49,763 nucleotides of DNA from Welwitschia mirabilis (Eukaryota > Gnetophyta > Gnetopsida > Welwitschiales), in NCBI GenBank assembly GCA_051453625.1, contig JBOZIK010000001.1:285613468-285663230 (forward strand). Direction: 5' to 3'. The notes below the pieces were generated by a model. The model was not told the DNA's origin. It did no database searches and worked only from the letters and a program-made list of their open reading frames with translations. Below, piece after piece: positions 1-10,386 of this stretch. Each line of letters starts with the position of its first letter. Positions within the stretch are counted from its first letter, which is position 1. Made by a program: the position numbers and the translations under genes.

Positions 1-3000
1 ATACTAGCGTGTTGTATTTTGCATCTTATTATAATTAACAGGATTGAAATTGAAACATGAACTATTACACAAATACATACCGCAACATCCTTCGGGATTT
101 TTTTCTTTAATACAAGACTTTAATTATTTATAAAATTGAGTTTCTTCCTTATTTTCCCTTAGAATAATAGTTTGCTACTTTGTTTCTTGCTCTGATACCT
201 AATTTAATATCTTATTTTACTACTTCTAGATTACTTTAAATAAAAAGGAATATATAAAATAATATGTTAGGATCAATAGAAATAATAAGGAATTATTTAA
301 AAAGAATGTAGACTTTATTATTGAAAATAGTAAATTACATTTCTCATCATTAGCCAGTAGCCTTAGACTAGTGGTTAAAGGTAAAGATGTAGACTATGAC
401 CTAAGTCCCCCTTCTAGGACCCTTGGAATAGGCCAAGGTTATTATTGATTACACCTAGCTAGTTTATCCACACCTACCTAATGCCATAGGCTTATATTAC
501 ATAATGAAGGGATACCTTGTTTCATACTTGGGTTACACCCATTCATATATCTATTAATTACACTTATTTAGTGTTTAATGCACTTATTACACAAATATTA
601 AATTTGAAACATTACAATAACTCTAAAAGATGACTATCCTTTACTAATTATCTATATCCTAGTTGATAACACTATTGGTTATGATATTTTATAATTCATG
701 ATAGGTTATTCATATTATAATAAAATATTAATCAACCCTAAAGACTAATATAAAATAATTTTTATCACACCATGGGGTCTTTTCTATTATTTTATGATGC
801 ATTTTAGATTAAATAATGGTAGTAAAATATATAAAGAGTAATGACACACATGTACCATAACATAATACACTAAATAATAGAAGATTATACTGATGATGTT
901 GTGGTTAAATAAAAAAGTAGTAGCTAATTATCTATATAACTTGAAATAACTTCATGACTTGCATATTTTCAAATAAAAAATTCTATATGTACTTCCTATT
1001 TTTAAAACATTACGTTAAAAAAGAATAAAAAAAGTATTTATGACATTAATTAATTTGGATATAAGAAATCATTTCCATGAGTTAAAATCTCATAAAGAAT
1101 ATTTGCTAAGGTTTCTTTAATCCCCTTGTTTTGTTTCTTTTGGGATATTCTTAAATGTATGTGCATAAAACTTAAAGAAATATTAATTTATGAAAGAAAT
1201 GCAAAAATAATTTTTTTTATAAGTGTTAAACATTAACATTGTAACATTCATATTATGTATATAAAATTGTTATATCAATTAGAGTTCTCAAAATAAGATA
1301 TCAATATTAAATAATACATACAAAAGAAAAATACTTGTTTTCTTTGAATAATATTATTTATCCAAGGCACTATATTATGTATATAAAATTGTTATATAAT
1401 AAAAGTATTCTTTCTAGTATTACTTTATGATGCTTGTTATAATGTAAAGACCTTCATTTTTAAAGTATCAACCATTGATTTTCTTATGGAAGGGAGGAAT
1501 GAAAGCCCCCTGCATGAAGATGATATTCCACTTAGCAAGGCATTAATTGTTATTTTTCTACCTCTTCTTATATAAGTTGCAAGGCTAGTAATGACTTTGA
1601 AAGAATTATGATGGATAATTCCAGAGGTAGAATAATAAGTAATATAATTGGTTTTATTTTTCTTGATGAAAATTTCAAGTAATATCTTTTTGAATATGTA
1701 TCATGATATATTATTATTTAACTTATAGGTTACTTTTCTTTGTCATTGCATTTTTTAGCATGAATTCAATTGGAATTTATACAACATAGATTGCATTCTA
1801 GGCATGTTTGACATTATTCTTGAAATTTTTTTTAGTTGTTCTTCTATCAACCAAGTGCTTAGCATTCGTAACTTCAAGAATAAGCATGCATTGCTAATTA
1901 TACATCCATGAAAATTAATAAATTTTTCATTAATGTGTGAAAACTATGAGCTTAAGATTATTAAGCTTCTAAGAAATATTTTCATGAAGAAACTAAGAGC
2001 TTTCCTAAACATATATCAAAAGGATTGCTTGTTGAAATTAATTTAACCACAGGAAATAATTTCTTTAATTAAAGATCTAAAATTATTTTTAACTTAAGCA
2101 TTAGTTGGCTTTAATGGTTTAAATTCCTATGATTACTATCATAGAAAAATTCATTTCTTTTGTGGTGCCCATATCTTAAAAGGGACCAATAATACAATGC
2201 CTTAAAGAAAAATGAATAGAATGAGAAGAATGTAGAAGAGCTCCAAAATATTACAAACATTCTCTATTAGTACTAGCTTAAACAATAATTTATCTAGAAA
2301 TGTTAATGAGAGTGAAAATAAGGCTTATAAAAAAATACAAAACCATCTTGTGAAGTACCCCATTAGTAATAATGAAAAAGAGCTAATTATTATTAATAAA
2401 AATTATCTCAAAATGATTATAAGATAAAAAGTGATTACGTCAGAACTTTGTATAAAATTCTGAAAACTTGGACTAAAACTATTATGAATATACTATAATT
2501 TAAAATTGTTTATTACTTAAAGTGTCTAGTACTATTATTAAAATATTCTAGATTTATTTAAAAATTGCAAAGGTGATTTATTCTTTTGAACTAACTTAGT
2601 TAAAAAAACTTGTACTAATACAATTTTTTATTCAAAAACCATGAAAATCTTAAATAATTTATTTTACACTAGAATAATGTCTATTTCTAAACATTGTAAT
2701 TATTCTAATATTTGTACATTAATAAAATTAAAAGCATAAATAAATAATAATATTATCAAATAGTACCAAAATATTACATGATTTAAACAAGTAATAATAA
2801 ATAATTTTCAGTAAAATTATTTTACATTAGTTTCTTGTTAAATTAAGTAAGCCAAAATAGAGTCATTTTAGAATTAAACGCTTTGTGTTAAAATAACATA
2901 AACTAGTTGCAAATAGTTATTCCTTTACAGTGTATCACTAGAGGTAAAAATAGGGTGTCTTGTATTACTGGTCCAAGGTTGCTATCATTACTAAATTTTA

Positions 3001-3600
3001 CATAAAGGCAAATATCCCCTCCAAATTAGCCTATATTATTTTTATAAAAAAGTCAAAAGAAATTGATTCCTTTATTTACTCGTTATATTCTATCCCCAAT
3101 TTTTTTCTTTTAAGGGTGATAGCCAAATGAAAATTTCCCCTTTTTCTATATTACTTATAAGTAGTGTCACTTATTCTTATTATTATTTCATGTATTCATC
3201 TTATAATATTTATGATCACCTATTATGTTTTTGAAATATTTATTATTTTATGCCAAATGGCATTAATTTAATTATACCTATAGTTATGTAAGGTAAGATA
3301 TGCTACATACAAAGACACATTAGAAAAATATTAGTTCTATTAAATCAATAGAAAATGCAAAGTACATTGATAAATATTATCATATAATTAATTTAAAAGT
3401 AAATACACTTTTTCCTCACTATTAAAAAATAACATGAAATTTCTAGACATTTGATAATAAATCTTCAATTTAGTAATGAAAGTTTTTATAGCTATTTCAT
3501 TTGTAAACCCTTTTAGAGTGCTTGAAAATATGATGGATATCAAGAATGGTAATATTATTGAAGACATTTTTGTTTCACCTATGACTAAGGATTCTAAATC
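1..3600. other. AT-rich intergenic DNA, no gene recognised
   Basis: I see no open frame of meaningful length, no RNA gene and no recognisable transposon protein on either strand here. The stretch around 340-560 is slightly less AT-rich than its surroundings, but I cannot assign it. A 25-bp direct repeat (listed separately) is the only clear internal structure. Most likely decayed intergenic or repeat-derived sequence. Confidence 0.6.
1251..1397. repeat. 25-bp direct repeat, two copies
   Basis: A 25-bp string beginning TATTATGTATATAAAATTG occurs at 1251-1275 and again at 1373-1397, apparently identical, 122 bp apart. The intervening sequence is not itself duplicated. It could be a relic of slippage or of flanking duplication around a lost insertion. 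In such AT-rich DNA a chance origin is unlikely at this length, but the function is unknown. Confidence 0.7.
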
Positions 3601-3609
3601 TATTTATCT

Positions 3610-4085
3610 AGAATTTTAGTTTCTTGGAATGTAATAGGTCTTACTAATAGGATCTAATGAAAAATTATAGTTTAGTGGTTAAGGATATTTCTGATAATTT
3701 TTATGTTATTATTTTATAAGAAATTTAGGTCTTATTTCAAGTTATGAGTGGTATTTTTATTGAATCTATGTAAAGATTTTCTCATTTCTATAAATCATAG
3801 TGAAGAAAAACATGATGGTTGTATTATCATGAATGAAAAATGATCTAATTACCTTGTTGACAAAGAATTTAACTATTAAAATCAATTTGTATGGGTATTT
3901 TTAAGGATTAAATGGTATATTTGGTATTTAATTTTCTCTATTTATGATTATAATAATTTACATAATAATAATAATAAGACGTGATAAGAATTAGCATTTG
4001 TGATTTATAAACTTCCTTGGATATTTGGTAAATATGTTAATAATCTTAAGCATGTAAATGATAAAACTAAAGGCCATTAATGCCT
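3610..4085 (+). pseudogene. LINE endonuclease-domain fragment (third LINE relic)
   Basis: Read on the plus strand with a few frame changes, this stretch carries the order of motifs of the N-terminal apurinic-type endonuclease of plant L1-like ORF2. An opening resembling VSWNVxGLTNR lies near 3619. A block ending FYVIILQE (the endonuclease 'LQETK' region) follows near 3690-3730, then a WYLI-S-IY block near 3910-3950. A block GKYVNNLKHVNDKTKG matching the family's GDFN region lies near 4030-4070. Several stops interrupt it, and I see no reverse transcriptase downstream, so it is a truncated or eroded fragment. It differs clearly from the LINEs at 11.4 and 23.2 kb. The assignment rests on motif order, not on an alignment. 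Confidence 0.6.
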
Positions 4086-5344
4086 TAGATATTACTAGAA
4101 TTAGACAACCAAATATAACATAACCTTTAAATTAGATTATATATATCATCCTAATTACACCTAGAAAAAAAATGCAAAAATAAATCACTTATTATAAGAC
4201 ACTTAAAGAAGTTATATATATTCTTGATTTCATTCTAGAGTAATCATTTGTCTTTTAATGTTTGTTAAACTATTATATTATTAGACTATTTTCCTTTTTT
4301 AATAATTAATTTTAATACTTTTAACAATAAGAATAAAAATGTTCATACCATATATAGATTTATGTATGTATGTGTATAAATAATTTCTTCTATAAGCATA
4401 GGGAAAGAATTATTGTTTCAAATATGAAATGCTAATCCAGGTCCTTAAGGAACATTGATTAATGGACTCAAGCCATATCATGAGTAAAAATGAATGTTAG
4501 ATATTCTTACAAATAGGTACTAAGAATGTAAAGATTAAAGTATAAGAAAGTTTTAAAAATTTTAATTTGATACCTTCATTAATAGCTTTAACTTTATACT
4601 TTAAATTTGATAAATTAGGGAGAATCAGCTAAAATAAAATATTTCGAGCAAAAATGGGATCAATATCATGGTGAAAATGCTTTGATCAAAAGTAGGATGC
4701 ACTTGCTAAGAGCTTAGAATTTCAACTACAAATAATTTTTTTTATTTATTAAAAGCAATAATGATCAAAATCAAATCAACTATTTAATCTTAGAAAATAA
4801 AAGATTTTCAATCATATGAAGATTTGAAATAGTATAATTAGATATTTTAGAATAATATTTAAATTATAATAATTTAATTTTGGCAAATTTGATAGTATCA
4901 TTAATTTCATTCCTAAAGTGTTGTAGAATGGACATATTAGCTTTCTTGAGAATGACATTACTAAAAAATAACTAAAGGCCACTTACTTCAATATGTTTAA
5001 TGGTGTGGATCTAATATTTAATTAGATATCCAAATAATTTTATAAAGAGAACTAAAACATTAATGAAAATAACTACTTCTAGATAGTTTAAAAAAACCAT
5101 ATCTAGGCATTTACTAGGATCTAATTTTATTAAATGAGTTATACATTTCTTCTTAAATCTAGTAATAGAAATGTAATTAGTAATTAAACATAAATAATAT
5201 TATTTAAACATCTCTCATAAAATTTGGGTAAAATATCTTGTAAAATAACTATAGAAGATTATTTCAAACATTACTAATTATAGAGAAACCAAGCTGCATT
5301 CCTAGTTAATATATTCTAAATAATGTAATAATAGCTTAAGAAGG
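4086..5344. other. AT-rich DNA, no gene recognised
   Basis: No frame, motif or RNA gene that I can support. It probably contains the unrecognisable continuation of the LINE fragment upstream and the left flank of the LTR element that starts near 5345. Confidence 0.55.
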
Positions 5345-5556
5345 TATTAGGAATGTAATATGAATGTTTTAAACATAGATAGATTTATTACTAGAGATTT
5401 GATGAGATATTATCTCAGTTATTTAAGGGATATGATTAGAATACTCTATGTTAAAGTTGATATCATTTCAATTGAAAAGTATGTGAGATGCATGCCTCAT
5501 TGATATGGTCTTAATCCATTTCTTTAAGTTTTATTTTACTATACTCTCATCCTTCT
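5345..5556 (+). repeat. Left (5') LTR of the outer element
   Basis: Begins TATTAGGAATGTAAT, probably derived from a TGTTAGG start. It aligns with 10119-10386 through blocks such as ATTAGGAATGTAAT, the GAGATTATCT region, and CATGCCTCA near the end. Compared with the right copy it lacks a segment of roughly 65-70 bp in the first half. The 3' end is placed just before the primer site and is uncertain by several bases. Confidence 0.6.
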
Positions 5557-5562
5557 TTTAAT

Positions 5563-5575
5563 TGGTATTAGAAGT
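5563..5575 (+). promoter_or_regulatory. Primer binding site, tRNA-Met type (decayed)
   Basis: TGGTATTAGAAG lies a few bases after the left LTR. The canonical site complementary to the 3' end of initiator tRNA-Met is TGGTATCAGAGC; most of the difference is a C-to-T and a G-to-A change. Its position right after an LTR copy supports the call. Confidence 0.6.
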
Positions 5576-6275
5576 AATAAGGGTATTGGACTTATCCATA
5601 GATTTTAATCATATTTATAGATGTCATGCCAAATACGAATGAACACTAAAAATGCCCTTTGTTATTACATTCAATAAGAGAAAAAGGATTCTTAATGAGG
5701 CCACACTCCACTAGAACATCAATGACCATAGTAACAACATCTATTATGTCATAGCCATCACAAGATTTACCATTATGAAGCTTATCAATAAGGCATATAC
5801 CATGATAATTGCATACTCATGACAACCAATAATAAGAGTAGTGGTCAGCCTATATGGAAAAAAATCATATCCTAACTATAAATTTTCTTATTTCTCATGG
5901 ATTAAATTCCATAGAGAGTGCTTATAGATGACTCATTCGTTCTGCATTCATCCTCACTTAACATCCTTACTACTCACTCTTTTTCTTCCTCAAAAAGAAG
6001 ATGCAAAACCAAAGTAAAGTTAAAACATTCTTTGATTGAAAAAATTTTGAGTTATAGATTGATTAGAAAACTAATGCTTTAAGGACACTAAAAAATGATC
6101 ACAGAGTATGACATAACATGCAAAAAAGAAAAATCCATGGTTTGTGATTTTAAGGATGATCTTGTAAAAATAAATGACTTGTTTTAATTCTTCATATTGA
6201 TGGCTTTTTAAGCTTCTGGATCTCTATAATTTATATATATTCTTTTAATTTGGCCTTCTTATGGGTTTCTATGGA
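5576..6275 (+). other. Internal region of the outer LTR element, left part
   Basis: Lies between the primer site and the nested insertion. It should contain a leader and perhaps the start of gag, but the translation is full of stops and I do not recognise a domain. It is slightly less AT-rich than the surrounding DNA around 5620-5960, which is consistent with decayed coding sequence. Confidence 0.45.
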
Positions 6276-6280
6276 GTTTT
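6276..6280. repeat. Target-site duplication GTTTT, left copy
   Basis: GTTTT directly precedes the left end of the gag-only element. The same five bases directly follow its right end (8532-8536). Five bases is the usual duplication length for plant LTR retrotransposons. Confidence 0.75.
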
Positions 6281-6790
6281 TATTGGGATAGACACTTTCA
6301 AATACTATGCTTATTAATAAATTATGAAGCAATAATAAATTGAAAATTATGCATAATAGAAAAACACTAGAATCTATATGGTAAAATCCTAAAATAAAAA
6401 GGGAAGCCTCCATTAGAAATAAACTCTTTATTATTCACTAAACTTAGAATACATGAACTCTAGGGTACCTTAAGCTCAAAACATACAAGCTACTTTTGCC
6501 CTTTCTCATATTATTCCAAACTCTAATCCCTTTATACAGGGATTATTCAAGAGTTAACTAATTATAAATAGACATAGAATTAAAAATGGAATTAAATAAT
6601 TTAACTATTTCTCTAATAATATAGTTTTTTTCTCACATATAAAATAACTCATAGCAAATTAGTAATTCCCTATTTTAACTAGGCACAAGAGAAGAAAATA
6701 AATAGACAATTTACACTTTAGTAATACTTCACAAGAAGGAGAGGCTTTTTATTTTTAGCAAGTAAAGTTTAATTCATAGATATCTCAATA
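6281..6790 (-). repeat. 3' LTR of the gag-only element
   Basis: About 510 bp, from TATTGGGATA to TCTCAATA on the plus strand. It aligns over most of its length with 8130-8531, for example the AATAAATTATGAAGCAATAA block near 6313 against AATAAATTACAAAGCAATAA near 8165. The final ATAGATATCTCAATA (6776-6790) matches ATAGATATCTTAATA at 8517-8531. The segment at about 6673-6775 has no counterpart in the other LTR. Confidence 0.85.
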
Positions 6791-6802
6791 ATCTCCCACT
6801 TG
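6791..6802 (-). promoter_or_regulatory. Polypurine tract of the gag-only element
   Basis: On the minus strand AAGTGGGAGAT directly precedes the 3' LTR start (TATTGAG, ancestrally TGTTGAG). This is the typical Ty1/copia polypurine tract, which primes plus-strand DNA synthesis. It fixes the inner edge of the LTR at 6790. Confidence 0.8.
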
Positions 6803-7193
6803 TAGGCAAATTTACTTGATTTTGAATCTAAGGAAGAATTATCACTATTCATTTTTCAAGCATAAAAGAGCATCTCCATAGAAAGACAAAAATCCTTAAT
6901 GGAATAACATCATCACTTTAGCACCTCTTATTTCATTACAATTAAACATGTACTAAAGCATGCAGAAGAATCATCAAGATGCATCATATTTTAAGGATCA
7001 TCTCTACAAAAGAATATCCAAATGGACCAAGCCTCCCTAAGTCAATACATGAAATAACATCCAACTACCAATTATAGATATTGTCTCATAACTATCCATG
7101 CATGTGATGCCTTAACATGATAGTAAATACAGGACTTACATCAAATAATAAACATATTACTAATATTTTAAAAAAATATAAAATATAAACATA

Positions 7194-7207
7194 CAACTCC
7201 CACTTGC
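7194..7207 (-). promoter_or_regulatory. Second polypurine-tract-like sequence inside the element
   Basis: The minus strand reads GCAAGTGGGAGTTG here, almost the same as the true tract at 6791-6802. It sits about 400 bp upstream of the 3' LTR, between the gag end and the LTR. It may be a remnant of an older 3' end, a recombination scar, or a common motif of copia 3' untranslated regions. Confidence 0.4.
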
Positions 7208-7269
7208 TACAAGCCACTAGTTATGATTAGAAAGAAGAAAACCATAACCCATCACTACACTACCTTATG

Positions 7270-7988
7270 TTAAAATGAGATATCAACTTCTATGATAATA
7301 ACTACTATAGTAGACTTATTATTTTTAGATTTGGGTAGTATTTTTTTCACATGTTCTATTTTCCCAAAACACTAGTATTTCTATTTTCTTTTCCATTGTT
7401 TTTCATTAGTAAATAGAGCCATACTAGATGATAATACATCACTATTTATAGTTCATCTCAGATCATCAATTAAAATAACACTTATAGTTTTATCAAAATC
7501 CAATGCACATAGAGTATTATTACTCAAGCTTACCACTAAGAAATTCAAAGAATTAGGTAGAGAATTAAGTAATGTCACAGCTTTATCTTCACTAAACAAC
7601 TACATCACATTTATTACCATCTAGAAAATAGTAGTATTAAATTAGTCAATATAAGTCATAAAAAACTCATCCACCTCTGGTTTCAAGTCATGTAGTTTTA
7701 ATGCAAGAAGACATAGTTGGTCATCATTTTTACTTAGAAAAGTGACTTCAATCTTTAACATAAATCATGTGCAAATATTTCATTTTGCACATTCATAATA
7801 ACAAATTCATACAAGCATCGTTGAATAATCATTATGGCCTTCTAATGCATCCTATTCCATTTACTAATGGTAATAGAAGTAGATCTTGCACTTGGTTCAT
7901 GTATAAGTAGTTTAAGATCTCATTCATACAATGAGTCTTCAATTTTAATCTTCTAGAGTTCATAATTAGGATTAATAAATTTATCCAT
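7270..7988 (-). pseudogene. gag: Ty1/copia gag polyprotein remnant (UBN2-type, with decayed zinc knuckle)
   Basis: The capsid-precursor gene of a copia-type retrotransposon; in a live element it forms the particle that packages the RNA. On the minus strand from an ATG at 7988 the conserved copia order is readable across a few frame changes. First comes an opening MDKFINPNYELxKIKIEDSL, then DLKLLIHE, then a CLYEFVI-NVQNEIFA block. After those come a LALKLHDLKPEVDEFF-TYID block, LFSEDKAVTLLNSLPNS near 7575, and FGKIEHVKK near 7340-7370, where a CCHC knuckle belongs. The knuckle has lost cysteines (one appears as Tyr). Several in-frame stops show it is dead. No protease or pol sequence follows before the 3' LTR at 6790. 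Confidence 0.8.
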
Positions 7989-8114
7989 TAAAACTAGTAT
8001 CTTATTCATCACTCATAATAGCTCCTACTAAAATAATGCTTTAATGTAGATAAATCCTTTAAATTAAACACAAATACTCTAAGGCAAATTCCCCATTAGT
8101 GGCATCACACCTGG

Positions 8115-8127
8115 AGCTATAATACCA
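8115..8127 (-). promoter_or_regulatory. Primer binding site of the gag-only element, tRNA-Met type
   Basis: The minus strand reads TGGTATTATAGCT two bases after the 5' LTR end (…AACA-AG-TGG). The canonical site is TGGTATCAGAGC; differences are one C-to-T and one G-to-T. The spacing and position leave little doubt. Confidence 0.8.
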
Positions 8128-8129
8128 CT

Positions 8130-8531
8130 TGTTAGAAAATATGCTCTCAAATAACACGCTTGCTAATAAATTACAAAGCAATAATAAATTAAAAATTATA
8201 CATAATAAAAAAACAACATAATTGACATGGAAACCCCTCAAATACAAAGGGAATCCTTTACTAGAAATAAGCTCTTTATTATCCACCAAACTTAGGATAC
8301 ATGAATTTGAGATCACCTCAAACTTAAAATACATAAGCTACATTTACCCTTCATATTATTCAAAACTATAATCTCTTTATATGGGAATTGTTTAATAGCT
8401 AAGTCATTATAAATAAACACAAAAGTGGAAAAGTAAATAAATAATCTAACTATTACTCTAATAAAATATTTTGTTTCTCAAATATAAAATAACTCACAAT
8501 AAACTAAGAGTTCCCTATAGATATCTTAATA
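8130..8531 (-). repeat. 5' LTR of the gag-only element (with a deletion)
   Basis: Runs from TGTTAGAAAATATG to ATATCTTAATA on the plus strand and aligns with the 3' LTR at 6281-6790. It is about 105 bp shorter because it passes directly from TTCCCT to ATAGATATCTTAATA, where the other copy has extra sequence. LTRs are identical at insertion, so the scattered substitutions and the deletion show that the element is old. Confidence 0.85.
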
Positions 8532-8536
8532 GTTTT
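8532..8536. repeat. Target-site duplication GTTTT, right copy
   Basis: Matches 6276-6280 exactly and directly abuts the right LTR end. Together they fix both ends of the nested element. Confidence 0.75.
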
Positions 8537-10118
8537 TTCTCAAATATTATTTTGTTGAAATTTTTGTTTTTTGTAGGTTTTGTGGGGATGATGATTACAA
8601 TTGTCAAGTCTATAGAAAAGGTAGTTTTACTAAAGTTTCATATGATGGAGATAAGGATGGAAACATGGTCAATGTTCTCATCATTTTTTAATTGGTGTTC
8701 TCATTTTTTTTAGTTCAATTACAAAATTCTAGCTCTGTGATTGATTCGAGTGTTGCATGTTTTAATTTGTTTAAAGATTCAAATCTTTTTGAATCATATG
8801 TTTAATTAATTCTATTCTTTTAACTGGTATATGTTTTATTAATGTCGATGTGGTCTTTAACATGAGTGTTATGCTTTCAAAAATATAGCTTAAGCTAGCA
8901 CAAGATTAGAGTCAAATGTCCATTGCAAATACCATTTCGTGATAGCTATTATGCAAACATTATGCATGATCTCAAATTAGATAAATGGAAATTAGAGACA
9001 GGCATTAACATTGTATTTTATAGTGCTATGTTCTTATACTTGGACTTTTATAGAGAAGTTAAGGATGATAATCTAGATGAGATTAAGTAGCATCTACTAA
9101 GATTAAAAACAAATGAATGATATTTAAGTTGATTCTATTAGAGATTGAAAAGGATTTGAGTAAATTTTCATTATTCAATATGCCATTCAATCAAATCCCA
9201 GAGGTTGGTATTATTCATATGAAATTATACTTTGAATTATAAAAGGGAAATGTGTTCCATTTGTTTAGCCCTCATTTAGCTATGGTATCTTTCTTCATGT
9301 ATAGAATCTATAGATTCATCCACAAACTAGATAATCATCTACTTCATCAATGATTTTCTGATATCAACATTTCATTTCATATGTGATTGAATAGTTTAAT
9401 GTTTCAAATCTTTTTATTTATTTCATCCTTATGCATCTCTTATAGGGGACAAACTTGTTAAAGGAGGAAGATGAAAAAAGTTTTAATGATAAAAATTTTT
9501 TACCTCCTTTTACCCTAAAAATATTTTTTTACTTCACATATATCTTTATGGATAATAAACCTTAAGATTGATCATCCTAGGTTACTTTAAGAATTATGAA
9601 ATATTACAAGCTTATTTTATAAACTAATGGCTTAGAATTGAAGAAGGAACCTAAAATTTTATTTTTAGTTGTAATTTTACCCTTCAAATTTATGAGGCAT
9701 GGTCTTAAAACTATAACCATGGTACGACCTAATACATAATAATGCTATAAAGTTATCTATCTAGCTAAACATGATAAATACCATCCTTGAGAAGATATGC
9801 TTGAGAAAATTTAACTTTTTGAATTTTTTAATTCAGCTTAAGTCCAAAAGATCTTACTAGATTATTTGATAAATAAGGAAGAGGAGTATTGTGAAGATAA
9901 TTTAAGTACCATGTAACAAAATCCAAGACAAGCTAGGACAATGATGTCATTAACAATAAAGAAAGAAGATCTTCATCTGAAGATAAAAGCAAAAAAGCTT
10001 TAAGACCAACTTGATTAATATCACTACATGATTTTGTAAAATTCATGACATGAAATTGAATACATGCATTAAAGTGGTGTATTAGGTAACAATTAGAATA
10101 TTTTCATTAAGAGATAAT
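8537..10118 (+). other. Internal region of the outer LTR element, right part
   Basis: No domain is recognisable. Near 9449-9477 the plus strand reads GGGGACAAACTTGTTAAAGG followed by AGGAAGATG. This resembles the end of a gypsy polyprotein and its purine tract, so a further retroelement boundary could lie near 9475. I cannot pair it with a 5' end, and the relation to the LTRs at 5345 and 10119 is unresolved. Short open frames here (for example 8471-8713) look accidental. Confidence 0.4.
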
Positions 10119-10386
10119 CATTAGGAATGTAATTCCAACATGTTAAATATAGTTAGATTTGTTACTAAATTGAGAGAATGAGATACATATACCTGTGTAA
10201 GGTACACAGTGGAATAATGTTTCTATGAGATTATTATGAGAGATTATCTAAGATATTTAGGGAATATGATTAAAAAATTCTATGCATAAATTGATAATTG
10301 TTTTAATTGTAAAGTGTATAAGACCCATGCCTCACTAGTATGAAATCAACCCAGTTATCTAAGTTCTCTTTTACTTATCTCTCATC
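10119..10386 (+). repeat. Right (3') LTR of the outer element
   Basis: Homologous to 5345-5556 and in the same orientation. It contains a segment (about 10160-10230, including GTGTAAGGTACACAG) missing from the left copy. The preceding AAGAGATAAT could be a decayed purine tract. The end is uncertain by about 15 bp because similarity fades after CTCTCATC. Confidence 0.6.

Larger units (their letters stand above)
6281..8531 (-). mobile_element. Compact gag-only Ty1/copia-like retrotransposon (TR-GAG-like)
   Basis: A 2.25-kb element on the minus strand with every structural hallmark visible: two LTRs (8130-8531 as 5', 6281-6790 as 3'), termini of the TGTTG...CAACA type, and a tRNA-Met-type primer site two bases inside the 5' LTR. 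A purine tract AAGTGGGAGAT abuts the 3' LTR, and a GTTTT target duplication flanks the element. The 1.34-kb interior carries a copia-type gag but no protease, integrase, reverse transcriptase or RNase H. It is thus either an internally deleted copia element or a member of the non-autonomous group known as TR-GAG, which would depend on a partner element for pol. It is nested inside the older LTR pair at 5345-10386. Confidence 0.85.
5345..10386 (+). mobile_element. Degraded LTR retrotransposon (outer host of a nested insertion)
   Basis: Two homologous blocks, 5345-5556 and 10119-10386, are about 4.8 kb apart in direct orientation. The left block is followed at once by a tRNA-Met-type primer binding site, so they are read as 5' and 3' LTRs of a plus-strand element. 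A purine-rich stretch (near 10107-10118) precedes the right copy. The interior contains the gag-only element at 6281-8531, inserted later in the opposite direction, which leaves about 2.5 kb of original internal sequence. I cannot recognise gag or pol in that remainder, so superfamily is unproven; a short-LTR copia-type element is one option. No matching target duplication was found, so the outer boundaries are approximate. Confidence 0.6.
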
